Below, piece by piece: positions 26,316 through 34,211 of a stretch of 64,000 bases of DNA. The stretch is from positions 1 to 64,000 of the forward strand of contig NZ_ADKM02000040.1 of the NCBI RefSeq assembly GCF_000178155.2, given 5' to 3'. This DNA is from Hominimerdicola alba 8 (GTDB lineage Bacteria; Bacillota; Clostridia; Oscillospirales; Ruminococcaceae). Each line of letters opens with the position of its first letter. Position 1 is the first letter of the stretch. The notes beneath the pieces are model-generated. The model was not told the origin of the DNA. It ran no database searches and was given only the letters and a program-made list of their open reading frames with translations. The position numbers were made by a program, and so were the translations under genes.

Positions 26316-26519
26316 GGCAGGGTCGGGAGAATGCCGTTTTATCGCGTGTGTGTGCTGAACGTTCGCGACTGCGTCGGCGTAACTCCCGCCGTTTGATACA
26401 CACAAACACAATTCCCCAAAAGCATGCCAAATAGCCTGCGTTGGCAGGCGGCTCGCGCGGGGGTATGGGGGAGCATTGACTGCGTCGAATGCGTGCCCCC
26501 ATTTAAGATAGGAGCTAAA

Positions 26520-27359
26520 ATGAACAGAAAATATGCACTGCTGGGCGAGAGTCTTAAACATACTATGTCACCGCCCATTCATAAAAGGCTGTTTGAACTC
26601 AAAGGCAGAGAGTTTGAGTATGAGGTAATCGAACTGCCGCCCGAACAGCTTGCACCCCATGCAGACTACCTGAAAAGTCTGGCGGGGTTCAATATAACTA
26701 TCCCACATAAGATGGGCATAATACCTCACTGCGATGCGCTGGCTGAGTCGGCAAAACGCTATAATTCGGTCAACTGCGTTGACAACAAGGACGGTATCCA
26801 CACAGGCTATAACACCGACTGTGACGGTTTCCTTGCAACGATCCGCGCTATGGGTGTCGATCTTGGCGGGCGTGTACTGCTGATAGGCTGCGGCGGTGTC
26901 GGCAGAATGATGGCGATAGAAGCCGCCCTCGCAGGTGCCGAACTTTATATCGCAGTACTCGAAAGTGATCTTCCCCTTGCAGAACAGGCGAAAAAAGAGA
27001 TCATCGCCATGAAGGAAGACGCCAACATAAACATCGTGCTGAACACTGCCATAGACAGCACCCTCAGCTATGACCTGCTGATGAATGCGACCCCTGTTGG
27101 AATGTTCCCCCGCGTTGACGGCTGCCCTGTCAGTGACGAAGTTATCGGTGCAAGCGCCGCTGTGTTCGATGTCATATACAACCCGCGCGAAACAGTCCTG
27201 CTGAGGAAAGCGCGCGAGATGGGCAAAAAAGCATCGGGCGGCATGGCTATGCTGGTATGGCAGGCAGTCAAAGCCCACGAGATATGGGACGGTGACAGCT
27301 ACACCAACGAAGAAGTGCAGGCTATCATCTCGGAAATGGAAGAGCTGGTTAATTCATAA
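26520..27359 (+). CDS. aroE: Shikimate dehydrogenase
   Basis: NADP-dependent reduction of 3-dehydroshikimate to shikimate in aromatic amino-acid synthesis. The 279-residue protein has the N-terminal substrate domain (LGESLKHTMSPPIHK, where Thr replaces the usual Ser of HSxSP; FNITIPHKMGI with the catalytic Lys), NTDCDGF, and the Rossmann domain (LLIGCGGVGRMMA), then ATPVGM and FDVIYNPRET. The frame is open from 26424, but TAGGAGC precedes the ATG at 26520. A 23-nt palindrome also found upstream of GH53 lies at 26473-26495 in its leader. Its stop lies in a heptamer repeat. Confidence 0.92.
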   Translation: MNRKYALLGESLKHTMSPPIHKRLFELKGREFEYEVIELPPEQLAPHADYLKSLAGFNITIPHKMGIIPHCDALAESAKRYNSVNCVDNKDGIHTGYNTDCDGFLATIRAMGVDLGGRVLLIGCGGVGRMMAIEAALAGAELYIAVLESDLPLAEQAKKEIIAMKEDANINIVLNTAIDSTLSYDLLMNATPVGMFPRVDGCPVSDEVIGASAAVFDVIYNPRETVLLRKAREMGKKASGGMAMLVWQAVKAHEIWDGDSYTNEEVQAIISEMEELVNS

Positions 27360-27560
27360 TTCATAATTCATAATTCATAATTATTGGCATGAATTACGGC
27401 TTTGCTGTTATAACGAAAAATCGCGCTCACAGGAACTTTCCTGCGGGCGCGATTTAATTCATAATTCATAATTCACAATTATTGGCATGAATTTACAGCT
27501 TTGCTGTTATAACGAAAAACGCGCTCACAGGGTCTTCCCTGCGGGCGCGATAATTTTTGC
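27353..27560. repeat. Two tandem copies of the heptamer-terminator repeat after aroE
   Basis: Copy 1 (27353-27455) and copy 2 (27456-27560) share the plan heptamers, ATTATTGGCATGAATT, CGGCTTTGCTGTTATAACG or a variant, and a GCGC...GCGCG hairpin of about 17 pairs, ending in GATTT or GATAATTTTT. Each could end transcription of aroE. Confidence 0.85.
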
Positions 27561-27819
27561 TAAAACGATATTCAAATGTATAGTGTGAGAGAATAAAAGC
27601 TATTTGCTATGTTTTTTGTATTTTGTGTCGGCTGACCGATTTTCCTCAAACATAGAGATTTGTGGGCAACATGTGGAAGTAACAGGGCGAGAGTTATGCC
27701 GACGCAGTCGCATATACCGACACAGTCGTGAACGTTCCGCACACACCCGCGATAAAACAGCATTCTCCCGACCCTGTCAACAATTATGAATTATGAATTA
27801 TGAATTATGAATTAATATC
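27561..27819. repeat. Repeat-derived spacer downstream of the MBL gene
   Basis: No CDS. Contains two 18-nt GCCGACGCAGTCGCATAT-type units at about 27699-27733, a CGATAAAACAGCATTCTCCC block and heptamers at 27778-27813, abutting the convergent MBL gene's TGA at 27820. Confidence 0.75.
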
Positions 27820-29400
27820 TCAGTTTTCCCATTTGGCGCAAAGGTTGTTGATGCTGTCGGTCAGTTTGGCAAGGTCTTTGTTGGTCAGTCCCTTGCTGGA
27901 CGCTACAAGGGCGCTCAGGCGGTCAAGCGATGCGCAAAGCCGCTGGTAGCCTGTATTGGGTGCAGTCTTTTTCACGACCTTTATTGGCTCAGCCTGAACG
28001 AATTCGCCTGTGATGAGGTCGCACCATGCACCGCTGAAAGGCGCTATGGCGTGATATCCCTTGTCTTCAAGATGGCGGCGGTATTCCTCCATTACAGCGT
28101 CTTCGCCATGATTTACAAATACAGTACCCGCATGTTCCATCGAATCTATCCACCTGTCAAGCCCGTCAATATCAGCATGACCGCTTATGCCGGGCAGAAC
28201 ACGTATCTCAGCCGCAACGGTTATCTCTTCACCGAACAGCTTGACTGTTTTTGCGCCCTCAACAAGACTTCTGCCCAGCGTGTTGTTCGCCTGATAGCCC
28301 ACAAACAATATAAGGCTCTCGCTGTGCCACAGGTTGTGTTTGAGGTGGTGCTTGATGCGTCCAGCTTCGCACATGCCGCTGGCAGAAATGATTATCTTCG
28401 GCGTTTTGTCAAAGTTTATCGCCTTAGACTCGTCACTGGTGACTGCGATGTGCAGGTCTTCAAAAGTGATGGGGTTGATGCCCTTGTTGACATATTCCAG
28501 CGCTTCTTCATCAAAACAGCTTTCCTTGTTCTCCATAAATACCCGCGTTGCTTCTATCGCAAGAGGCGAGTCAACATAAACAGGGAAATTCGCGTGGTTT
28601 TTCACAAGACCGCGCTCTTTTATCTGCCTGATGAAATACAGCAGTTCCTGCGTTCTGCCCACCGCAAAAGAAGGTATGACAACATTTCCGCCGCGATCAA
28701 AAGTCTTTTGTATCAGCTCGGCAAAACTCTCGACATAATTATTCACCTTGTCGTGGCGGCGGTTGCCGTAAGTGGACTCCATGACCACATAGTCGGCGCG
28801 GTCGATGTACTGCGGGTCGCGGATAAGCGGCTGATTAAGGTTGCCAATATCGCCCGAAAAAACTATCTTGCGCGTTTCGTCACCCTCAGTCAGCCATATC
28901 TCGATACTGGAAGAGCCGAGCAGATGCCCTGCATCGGTGAAGCGCACCTTTATCCCCTCTGCAAGCTCGATGTCCTCACCGTAGGGGTGGGGGCGGAGAA
29001 GTTCGATAGCGCCCTCAGCATCAGCGAGGGTGTAAAGGGGTTCAACATCTTCCTGACCTTTACGCCTGCCCTTACGGCTGCGCCACTCGGCTTCAAACTC
29101 CTGGATATGAGCTGAATCGCGCAGCATTATGGCGCAGAGATTGCAGGTCGCTTTAGTGGCATGTATCTCGCCCTGAAAACCGCCTGCAAACAACAATGGC
29201 AGCAGACCCGAATGGTCGATATGGGCATGAGTGAGCAGAACGAAATCCACCGCTGACGGCGGACATGGCACTTTAGCATTTTCATACAGGTCAGTACCCT
29301 GTTCCATACCGAAATCTATGAGGAATTTTTTGCCGCAGGCTTCGATATAAGTACAGCTGCCTGTGACTTCATGGTTAGCGCCGATGAATGTTATTTTCAT
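27820..29400 (-). CDS. Metallo-beta-lactamase/beta-CASP/RMMBL nuclease-type protein
   Basis: A 526-residue cytoplasmic protein of the beta-CASP family, which contains RNA-processing hydrolases. The MBL core has LTHAHIDHSG (metal motif 58-63), DAGHLLGSSSIEI and FSGDIGN. The beta-CASP insertion has ADYVVMESTYGNRRH, GGNVVIPSFAVGRTQELLY, VDSPLAIEAT and IIISASGMCEAGRI. The RMMBL tail contains ISGHADIDGLDRW and VFVNHGE. All metal-binding residues seen are intact, so ribonuclease activity is likely; substrate unknown. The final 50 residues are a family-variable extension. RBS AGAGG precedes the ATG at 29400. Confidence 0.9.
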   Translation of the reverse strand: MKITFIGANHEVTGSCTYIEACGKKFLIDFGMEQGTDLYENAKVPCPPSAVDFVLLTHAHIDHSGLLPLLFAGGFQGEIHATKATCNLCAIMLRDSAHIQEFEAEWRSRKGRRKGQEDVEPLYTLADAEGAIELLRPHPYGEDIELAEGIKVRFTDAGHLLGSSSIEIWLTEGDETRKIVFSGDIGNLNQPLIRDPQYIDRADYVVMESTYGNRRHDKVNNYVESFAELIQKTFDRGGNVVIPSFAVGRTQELLYFIRQIKERGLVKNHANFPVYVDSPLAIEATRVFMENKESCFDEEALEYVNKGINPITFEDLHIAVTSDESKAINFDKTPKIIISASGMCEAGRIKHHLKHNLWHSESLILFVGYQANNTLGRSLVEGAKTVKLFGEEITVAAEIRVLPGISGHADIDGLDRWIDSMEHAGTVFVNHGEDAVMEEYRRHLEDKGYHAIAPFSGAWCDLITGEFVQAEPIKVVKKTAPNTGYQRLCASLDRLSALVASSKGLTNKDLAKLTDSINNLCAKWEN

Positions 29401-29445
29401 AATACATACCTCTTTTCTGAGTGAAAATTTATTCAAGTTGACTAT

Positions 29446-29474
29446 ATTATAACACATATTGCCGTTAAAATCAA
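29446..29474 (-). promoter_or_regulatory. Promoter of the beta-CASP gene
   Basis: On the minus strand TTGATT (29474-29469) and TATAAT (29451-29446), 17-base spacer. Confidence 0.8.
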
Positions 29475-30198
29475 GAGGGGGTTTTTTAATTCATAATTCA
29501 TAATTCATAATTCATAATTATTGGCATGAACGAAAGATAGCTGTTTCAGCGGAAAAGAGAGCGAACCATGACGCGGACAAAGTTGGAAAAGAACACAAAG
29601 CAGAGCCGAGTCAAAGCGCGCGGTCAAGCCTCGCGCCAGCAGGCTTGCGGGAGTTTGAGGGCAGAGCCCTCAATCGTGGAACGGCAAAGCAACGATACGT
29701 GCTATCTATTTGGGCGAACAATGTGATAGACGGTAAGAGGTCAAAACCATCGATAAAAACAAGCGGGCAATTCGCATAGAAAAGAGCGTACTCATTTCCC
29801 GCAAAAAACGCTCCATGTGTGAGGGCGCGAATTGCCCGCGTCTTCTAGCCGAACAGCGATAGCGTCTTCGGCGGTCGGTCATAGCTTCAAATGATAAGCC
29901 TGTCAAGATTCAAGGCACAAAACCCGGTGGGCGGGTGGGCGGGCGCCCCCCCCCCCGCGATAGAGTGTCAATATTCAAGGCACAAAAATACGCGGGCGGG
30001 AGGGAGGGGAACACCCCCATAAAAAGAGTACAACCAGCCCTCAACAGCAAGTGCGCAAAGCAGATAAGATGCACACAAAGCCAATTGTAGGGCGGGGCTT
30101 GCTCCCGCCCTTCGACCTGCATTCACGACGATAAAACGCCAAACTATACCGCAAAAGTATTCATTCTGATAATTGTGTGAAATGAATTCCCGCAGGGC
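29475..30198. repeat. Repeat-rich 0.7-kb interval
   Basis: No CDS. It begins with heptamers at 29488-29523, has a long hairpin with perfect 13-base arms GCGGGCAATTCGC (29763-29775 and 29827-29839), an inner GAGCGT/ACGCTC pair, two imperfect 22-base direct repeats at about 29901 and 29967 each followed by a GGGCGGG tract, and a run of 11 C at 29946-29956. Confidence 0.8.
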
Positions 30199-30227
30199 TT
30201 GCAATCGGGGTTAGTTTGTGCTATAAT
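30199..30227 (+). promoter_or_regulatory. Promoter of the COG0523 GTPase operon
   Basis: TTGCAA at 30199-30204 and TATAAT at 30222-30227, 17-base spacer. I see no Zur or Fur box by eye. Confidence 0.8.
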
Positions 30228-30286
30228 ATAAGATGATGCGAGCGACATGTAAATGCTCACAAATTTAAGGAAAGAAGTGTTTTAAA

Positions 30287-31501
30287 ATGACAAAGATAAC
30301 TATATTCAGCGGCTTTCTCGGTGCAGGTAAGACCACGCTGATAAAAAAACTCATAGCTGAAGGCTATAAGGGCGAAAAACTGGTGCTTATCGAGAACGAG
30401 TTCGGTCAGATAGGTATCGACGGCGGCTTTTTGCAGGACGCAGGCGTTGAGATAACCGAAATGAATTCGGGCTGCATCTGCTGTTCACTGGTGGGCGACT
30501 TCGGTAAAGCACTCAAGCAGGTGCTCGAAACCTACAAGCCCGACCGCATACTCATTGAACCATCGGGTGTCGGCAAACTCAGCGACGTTATAAAGGCTGT
30601 TCAGAATATCGATGCGCATGATGTCGTTCTCGACGGCTTTACCACCGTTGTTGACGCTAACAAGTGCAGAATGTATCAGAAGAACTTTGGTGAGTTCTTC
30701 AACAACCAGATAACTTATGCAAGCTGCCTTATCCTCAGCCATACCGCAGGCGTTTCGCAGGAAAGACTTGACGATGTCATAGCAAGGCTCCGCGCACTGA
30801 ACGACAAAGCACCCATCGTTACTACCGAGTGGGATCAGCTTACAGGCGAACAGCTTACCGATGCAATGACACAGAAGAACACCCTCGATGACGAATTGAA
30901 AGCTCTTCTGGAACAGGAGCATGAACATCACCACCATCATCACCACGATGACGATGATGACGAGCATGAGCACCACCATCACCATGACGACGATGACGAG
31001 CATGAGCATCATCACCACGACCACGATGACGAGCATGAGCACCATCACCACGACCATGATGACGAGCATGAGCATCACCACCACGACCACGATGACGAGC
31101 ATGAGCATCACCACCATGACCACGATGACGAGCATGAACATCATCACCATGACCACGATCACGGCGAGGGCTGCACCTGCGGCTGCCATGACCACGACCA
31201 TGAACATCACCATCATCATGCCGATGAAGTATTCCAAAGCTGGGGCAGAGAAACTACAAAGAAGTACACTCAGGAAGAGATAAAGGCGGCTCTAGAAGCA
31301 CTTGAAGATGAAAAGAAGTACGGTCTGGTGCTGAGAGCAAAGGGCATCGTTGAGGGCACTGACGGCACTTGGATACACTACGACTACGTTCCGGGTGTGC
31401 CCGATGTCAGAACAGGTTCAGCAAGCACCATCGGCATACTTTGCGTTATAGGCGCAGAACTTAAAGAAGATGCCGTTGCCGAACTGTTCGGCGTACAGTA
31501 A
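30287..31501 (+). CDS. COG0523/G3E GTPase with His/Asp-rich metal-binding tandem repeat
   Basis: A 404-residue G3E-family GTPase of the metallochaperone type (CobW/YciC/ZNG1 group). GFLGAGKTT is the P-loop (about 9-17), ENEFG and the metal-binding CICC motif (63-66) follow, EPSGVGK is switch II-like, but the usual NKxD is replaced by LSHTAG. Residues about 211-312 form a His/Asp/Glu tract with about five copies of an 11-residue EHEHHHHDHDD unit, then CTCGC, and the C-terminal CobW domain (about 313-404) follows. Such tracts bind Zn or Ni. Metal delivery or storage at zinc limitation is a reasonable inference. First gene of a plus-strand cluster. Confidence 0.88.
   Translation: MTKITIFSGFLGAGKTTLIKKLIAEGYKGEKLVLIENEFGQIGIDGGFLQDAGVEITEMNSGCICCSLVGDFGKALKQVLETYKPDRILIEPSGVGKLSDVIKAVQNIDAHDVVLDGFTTVVDANKCRMYQKNFGEFFNNQITYASCLILSHTAGVSQERLDDVIARLRALNDKAPIVTTEWDQLTGEQLTDAMTQKNTLDDELKALLEQEHEHHHHHHHDDDDDEHEHHHHHDDDDEHEHHHHDHDDEHEHHHHDHDDEHEHHHHDHDDEHEHHHHDHDDEHEHHHHDHDHGEGCTCGCHDHDHEHHHHHADEVFQSWGRETTKKYTQEEIKAALEALEDEKKYGLVLRAKGIVEGTDGTWIHYDYVPGVPDVRTGSASTIGILCVIGAELKEDAVAELFGVQ
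30980..31150 (+). repeat. 33-nt tandem repeat within the GTPase gene
   Basis: Coding minisatellite in which 33-base units (GAGCATGAGC...GACGAC type) encode the 11-residue His/Asp module about five times with synonymous variation, so copy number may vary between strains. Confidence 0.85.
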
Positions 31502-31520
31502 AATATAATCAGTTAAGGTA

Positions 31521-31574
31521 TGCCTTTCCTGCTGATGATAGCTTTCAGCGGAAAGGCAGCACCCTATTTTTTCA
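31521..31574 (+). terminator. Hairpin between the GTPase and the following gene
   Basis: TGCCTTTCC...GGAAAGGCA arms with GCTGA/TCAGC inside, then GCACCCTATTTTTT. It could give partial termination before the downstream gene. Confidence 0.6.
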
Positions 31575-31613
31575 AAATAACCGCACACAGCTGCATAAAG
31601 GAGGGTACACAGC

Positions 31614-32849
31614 ATGGCTGACAACAAAAACTACGAGATAAACAACCGACTGCTCGAACAGAGCGCTTTTGACCGCGACAACCGTTCACTTTCAAAAAAG
31701 ACTTTCAGAAACGGCAAGGAAGAATATGAGTTCAACGGAATGGAATACAACATTCTCCTTGATTCGTGGGTCAGCTTCAAAAAGGACGGCGTTGATTACG
31801 AGTTCAGCAGAAGATGGCACAACCACGTTTTCAGCGAAGAAGAGGTTGCTGAACTGTGCAGCGGCGGGTCTGTCAGCTTCCTGACCATCGAGGGCGAACT
31901 GCTCTACCGCGTTACGGGCGGGCTTAAGCCTGTTCTGAAAAGGGACACTGATATGTTTGAAAGCTACGCACCGTCAAGCTACAAGCTGTACCCGAAAACG
32001 CTGTGCGAATTCGTACCTGTGCGCTTCCCGAAAAAGTTCGAGCCGCCCATCAGGACATTCGGCTACAAGTCAAAGACGATATTCGTCAGGGAAGATGCCA
32101 GTGAAACAACACTGTATTTCAACTGTAAGGAACTGCCCGATGCCGCACAGACTGCCGCTCTGCTGAACGGTGAGATAGTTGAACTGACGGCGGCAGAACT
32201 GACCGACAGCGACCGTCCCGCATATTATTACGGCTATTATCAGGGCGCTGACAGGCAGAAGACCGAGCGTCTTTTCGATAACAGCGCACCAGTCGGCAAG
32301 GCTTATGTATTGTACAGGCGCGATGTTACAAAATCAGGCGGCGAGATAAGGCTTAACGGTCTTGCTTTGCCAGAAAACCTTGACAGTGACAAGATAATGA
32401 ATGAGTTTTTGAACGTTGCTGAACTGGAAGAATATCATAAAGCCGAAGACATCAGACATTTCAGCGATTGGGTCATTCAGAGGGCAGTACCCGTATTCCC
32501 TGCCGCATGGAAAGGTCACATCTTCACTCCCGAAGAGATACTCGCACTCAGTAACGGTCAGTGCATCAGCTTTGACTACATCGACAGCGAGGGAATGATC
32601 CGCCGCGCCAACGGCGCATTACAGCTTGAATGGACATATGTTGAGCAGACTAACCCCGATAACACTGTTACCGAGATGCCGCTTGCATATCTTGACTTAT
32701 CCGATGTGCCCGAACTTCCCTACGATGACGGGATAAACTATTTTCTCGGCATGCGCTTTGAAGAGCGCGGCTTTATGGACGACTTTGTCATAAAGGACGA
32801 GATAGACGAATTTATTTCATATGACCCTGACGGCTTTGTGCCGTTCTGA
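31614..32849 (+). CDS. Uncharacterised protein with a duplicated W-x2-H-x-F/S-EE motif
   Basis: I do not recognise this 411-residue protein. Two similar segments are visible: RRWHNHVFSEEEVAELCSGG and VSFLTIEGEL (about 67-96) and AAWKGHIFTPEEILALSNGQ and CISFDYIDSEG (about 303-333), so it likely arose by internal duplication. No signal peptide, transmembrane segment or cysteine metal motif is obvious. AAAGGAGG sits before the ATG. It lies between two P-loop GTPase-like genes on the same strand, so a role in the same metal or stress process is a contextual guess only. Confidence 0.75.
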   Translation: MADNKNYEINNRLLEQSAFDRDNRSLSKKTFRNGKEEYEFNGMEYNILLDSWVSFKKDGVDYEFSRRWHNHVFSEEEVAELCSGGSVSFLTIEGELLYRVTGGLKPVLKRDTDMFESYAPSSYKLYPKTLCEFVPVRFPKKFEPPIRTFGYKSKTIFVREDASETTLYFNCKELPDAAQTAALLNGEIVELTAAELTDSDRPAYYYGYYQGADRQKTERLFDNSAPVGKAYVLYRRDVTKSGGEIRLNGLALPENLDSDKIMNEFLNVAELEEYHKAEDIRHFSDWVIQRAVPVFPAAWKGHIFTPEEILALSNGQCISFDYIDSEGMIRRANGALQLEWTYVEQTNPDNTVTEMPLAYLDLSDVPELPYDDGINYFLGMRFEERGFMDDFVIKDEIDEFISYDPDGFVPF

Positions 32850-32962
32850 CAGGGCGGCGAGGTTCGGCGGTCTGCGATATGATCTGCAAAAAGACAGCCG
32901 TATGATAATATGTCTGTATGAACGCCCTGTGCGTTAGTATAAAACAAGGAGAGTTTTACGAC

Positions 32963-33919
32963 ATGAATGAAGATAATTTTGTTCCCGTGTACCTGTTCAC
33001 AGGTTTTCTGGAGGGCGGCAAGACCACCTTTATACAGAAAACGCTGGGCGACAAGCGTTTCAACAACGGCGACAGAACACTGCTGCTGGTCTGTGAAGAG
33101 GGCATCGAGGAATACGATACTACCGATTTTGAGAAGAGCCATATCTACCTGAGGACCATTGAGGACAAAGAGGACTTCACCCCCGAAAACCTGCAAAGAC
33201 TCTATGATGAGATAAAGGGTCAGAGGGTAATGATAGAGTACAACGGCATGTGGACGATGAACGACCTGTTCAACGCACTGCCCGATGAATGGGCTATCTA
33301 CCAGATAATGAACTTCACCGATGCGAACACATTTCTCAACTACAACCAGAACATGCGCTCGCTGGTGGTGGACAAGCTGCAAAACTGCGAACTGACTGTC
33401 TTCAACCGCTTCAATAAGGCGACTATGGACAAAATGGAGTTCCACAAGATAGTCAGGGGTGTAAGCAGGCGCACAGAGATAGCTTATGAGTACACTGACG
33501 GCACTTCCGAGTATGACGATATCGAAGACCCGCTCCCATTTGATATAAACGCCCCCACCATCGAGGTGGAAGACAGGGATTATGCGCTGTGGTACAGAGA
33601 TGTCAACGAAGAACCCGATAAATACAACGGCAAGCGTGTACACCTTAAAGCTATGGCGGCACACAATCCTAAATTTCCGAAAGGCACTATAGGTCTTGGC
33701 AGACAGATAATGACCTGCTGTGTGGAAGACATAACTTTCTGCTGGTATGCAAGCACCTACGACAAGCCCATCGACCTTAAAGAGCCGAAATGGGTAGATG
33801 TCACCTTCACTGTGAAGATGCAGAAGCATCCGCTGTACAAGGGTAAAGGACCTGTGCTGGTAGTTGAGAACCTTACCGAAGCATCTGCACCTGCACAGCC
33901 GGTAGCAACGTTTTATTAA
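32963..33919 (+). CDS. G3E-type P-loop protein fused to a YcgQ/DUF1980-like C-terminal domain
   Basis: A 318-residue protein. The N-terminal half has VYLFTGFLEGGKTTF, a P-loop of the CobW kind, but lacks the CxCC metal motif. The C-terminal third (about 215-305) contains NGKRVHLKAMAAHNP and GLGRQIMTCCVEDITFCWY, close to the R-x-x-x-x-C-C-x-A-D signature of DUF1980/TIGR03943 proteins (YcgQ type, partner of the YcgR permease). The combination suggests a soluble metal- or redox-linked partner of a membrane system; that is inference. The frame is open upstream to 32918, but AAGGAGAG precedes the ATG at 32963. The stop TAA lies in a heptamer repeat. Confidence 0.72.
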   Translation: MNEDNFVPVYLFTGFLEGGKTTFIQKTLGDKRFNNGDRTLLLVCEEGIEEYDTTDFEKSHIYLRTIEDKEDFTPENLQRLYDEIKGQRVMIEYNGMWTMNDLFNALPDEWAIYQIMNFTDANTFLNYNQNMRSLVVDKLQNCELTVFNRFNKATMDKMEFHKIVRGVSRRTEIAYEYTDGTSEYDDIEDPLPFDINAPTIEVEDRDYALWYRDVNEEPDKYNGKRVHLKAMAAHNPKFPKGTIGLGRQIMTCCVEDITFCWYASTYDKPIDLKEPKWVDVTFTVKMQKHPLYKGKGPVLVVENLTEASAPAQPVATFY

Positions 33920-34150
33920 TTCATAATTATTGGCAGGCATTACGGCTTTGCTGTTATAACGAAAAACGCGCTCACAGGAACTCACCTGTGAGCGCGATAT
34001 TTTTTTGCTAAAACGGTATTCTTCCGTACATGCCAATAATTATGAATATGACTATCCCTTTAGCACAAGGGCTGAAAATGCGGTAAACAAAAGGATAATT
34101 GAACGCAGGATATCTTCCCCCCTGCGGCGGGGGAAAGATATCCGCCAACC
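33917..34150. repeat. Terminator-type repeat followed by a second hairpin element
   Basis: 33917-34013 is a heptamer-body repeat with the CGCGCTCACAGG...CCTGTGAGCGCG hairpin followed by seven T. From 34044 to 34146 is a different repeat, TGACTATCCCTTTAGCAC...AAAAGGATAATTGA, with a GATATCTTCCCCC...GGGGGAAAGATATC stem. The second type recurs at 39947-40043. Confidence 0.85.
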
Positions 34151-34211
34151 ACCTTAAGTTCTGTAAAACCGCCGTTTTGGTGGTGTGTCAGCGGGATAAC
34201 CAAGTTTTGAA

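Noticed and set aside
26311-26578. Minus-strand frames across the secA-aroE spacer
   Set aside because: They arise from repeat sequence and have no RBS; neighbouring aroE is better supported.
21525-27813. Heptamer tracts considered as CRISPR or simple noise
   Set aside because: The repeat unit is 7 nt with no spacers, and placement at stop codons is too regular to dismiss; treated as a dispersed repeat instead.
29946-29956. Run of 11 C as a phase-variation tract
   Set aside because: It lies outside any gene or promoter I can support, and homopolymers are prone to sequence error.
30980-31150. 33-nt repeats considered as a CRISPR array
   Set aside because: The units are contiguous without unique spacers and encode the His/Asp tract in frame.
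30485-31237. Met/Val-rich frame antisense to the His-rich GTPase repeat
   Set aside because: Product of the same 33-nt repeat read backwards; low complexity, no start signal.
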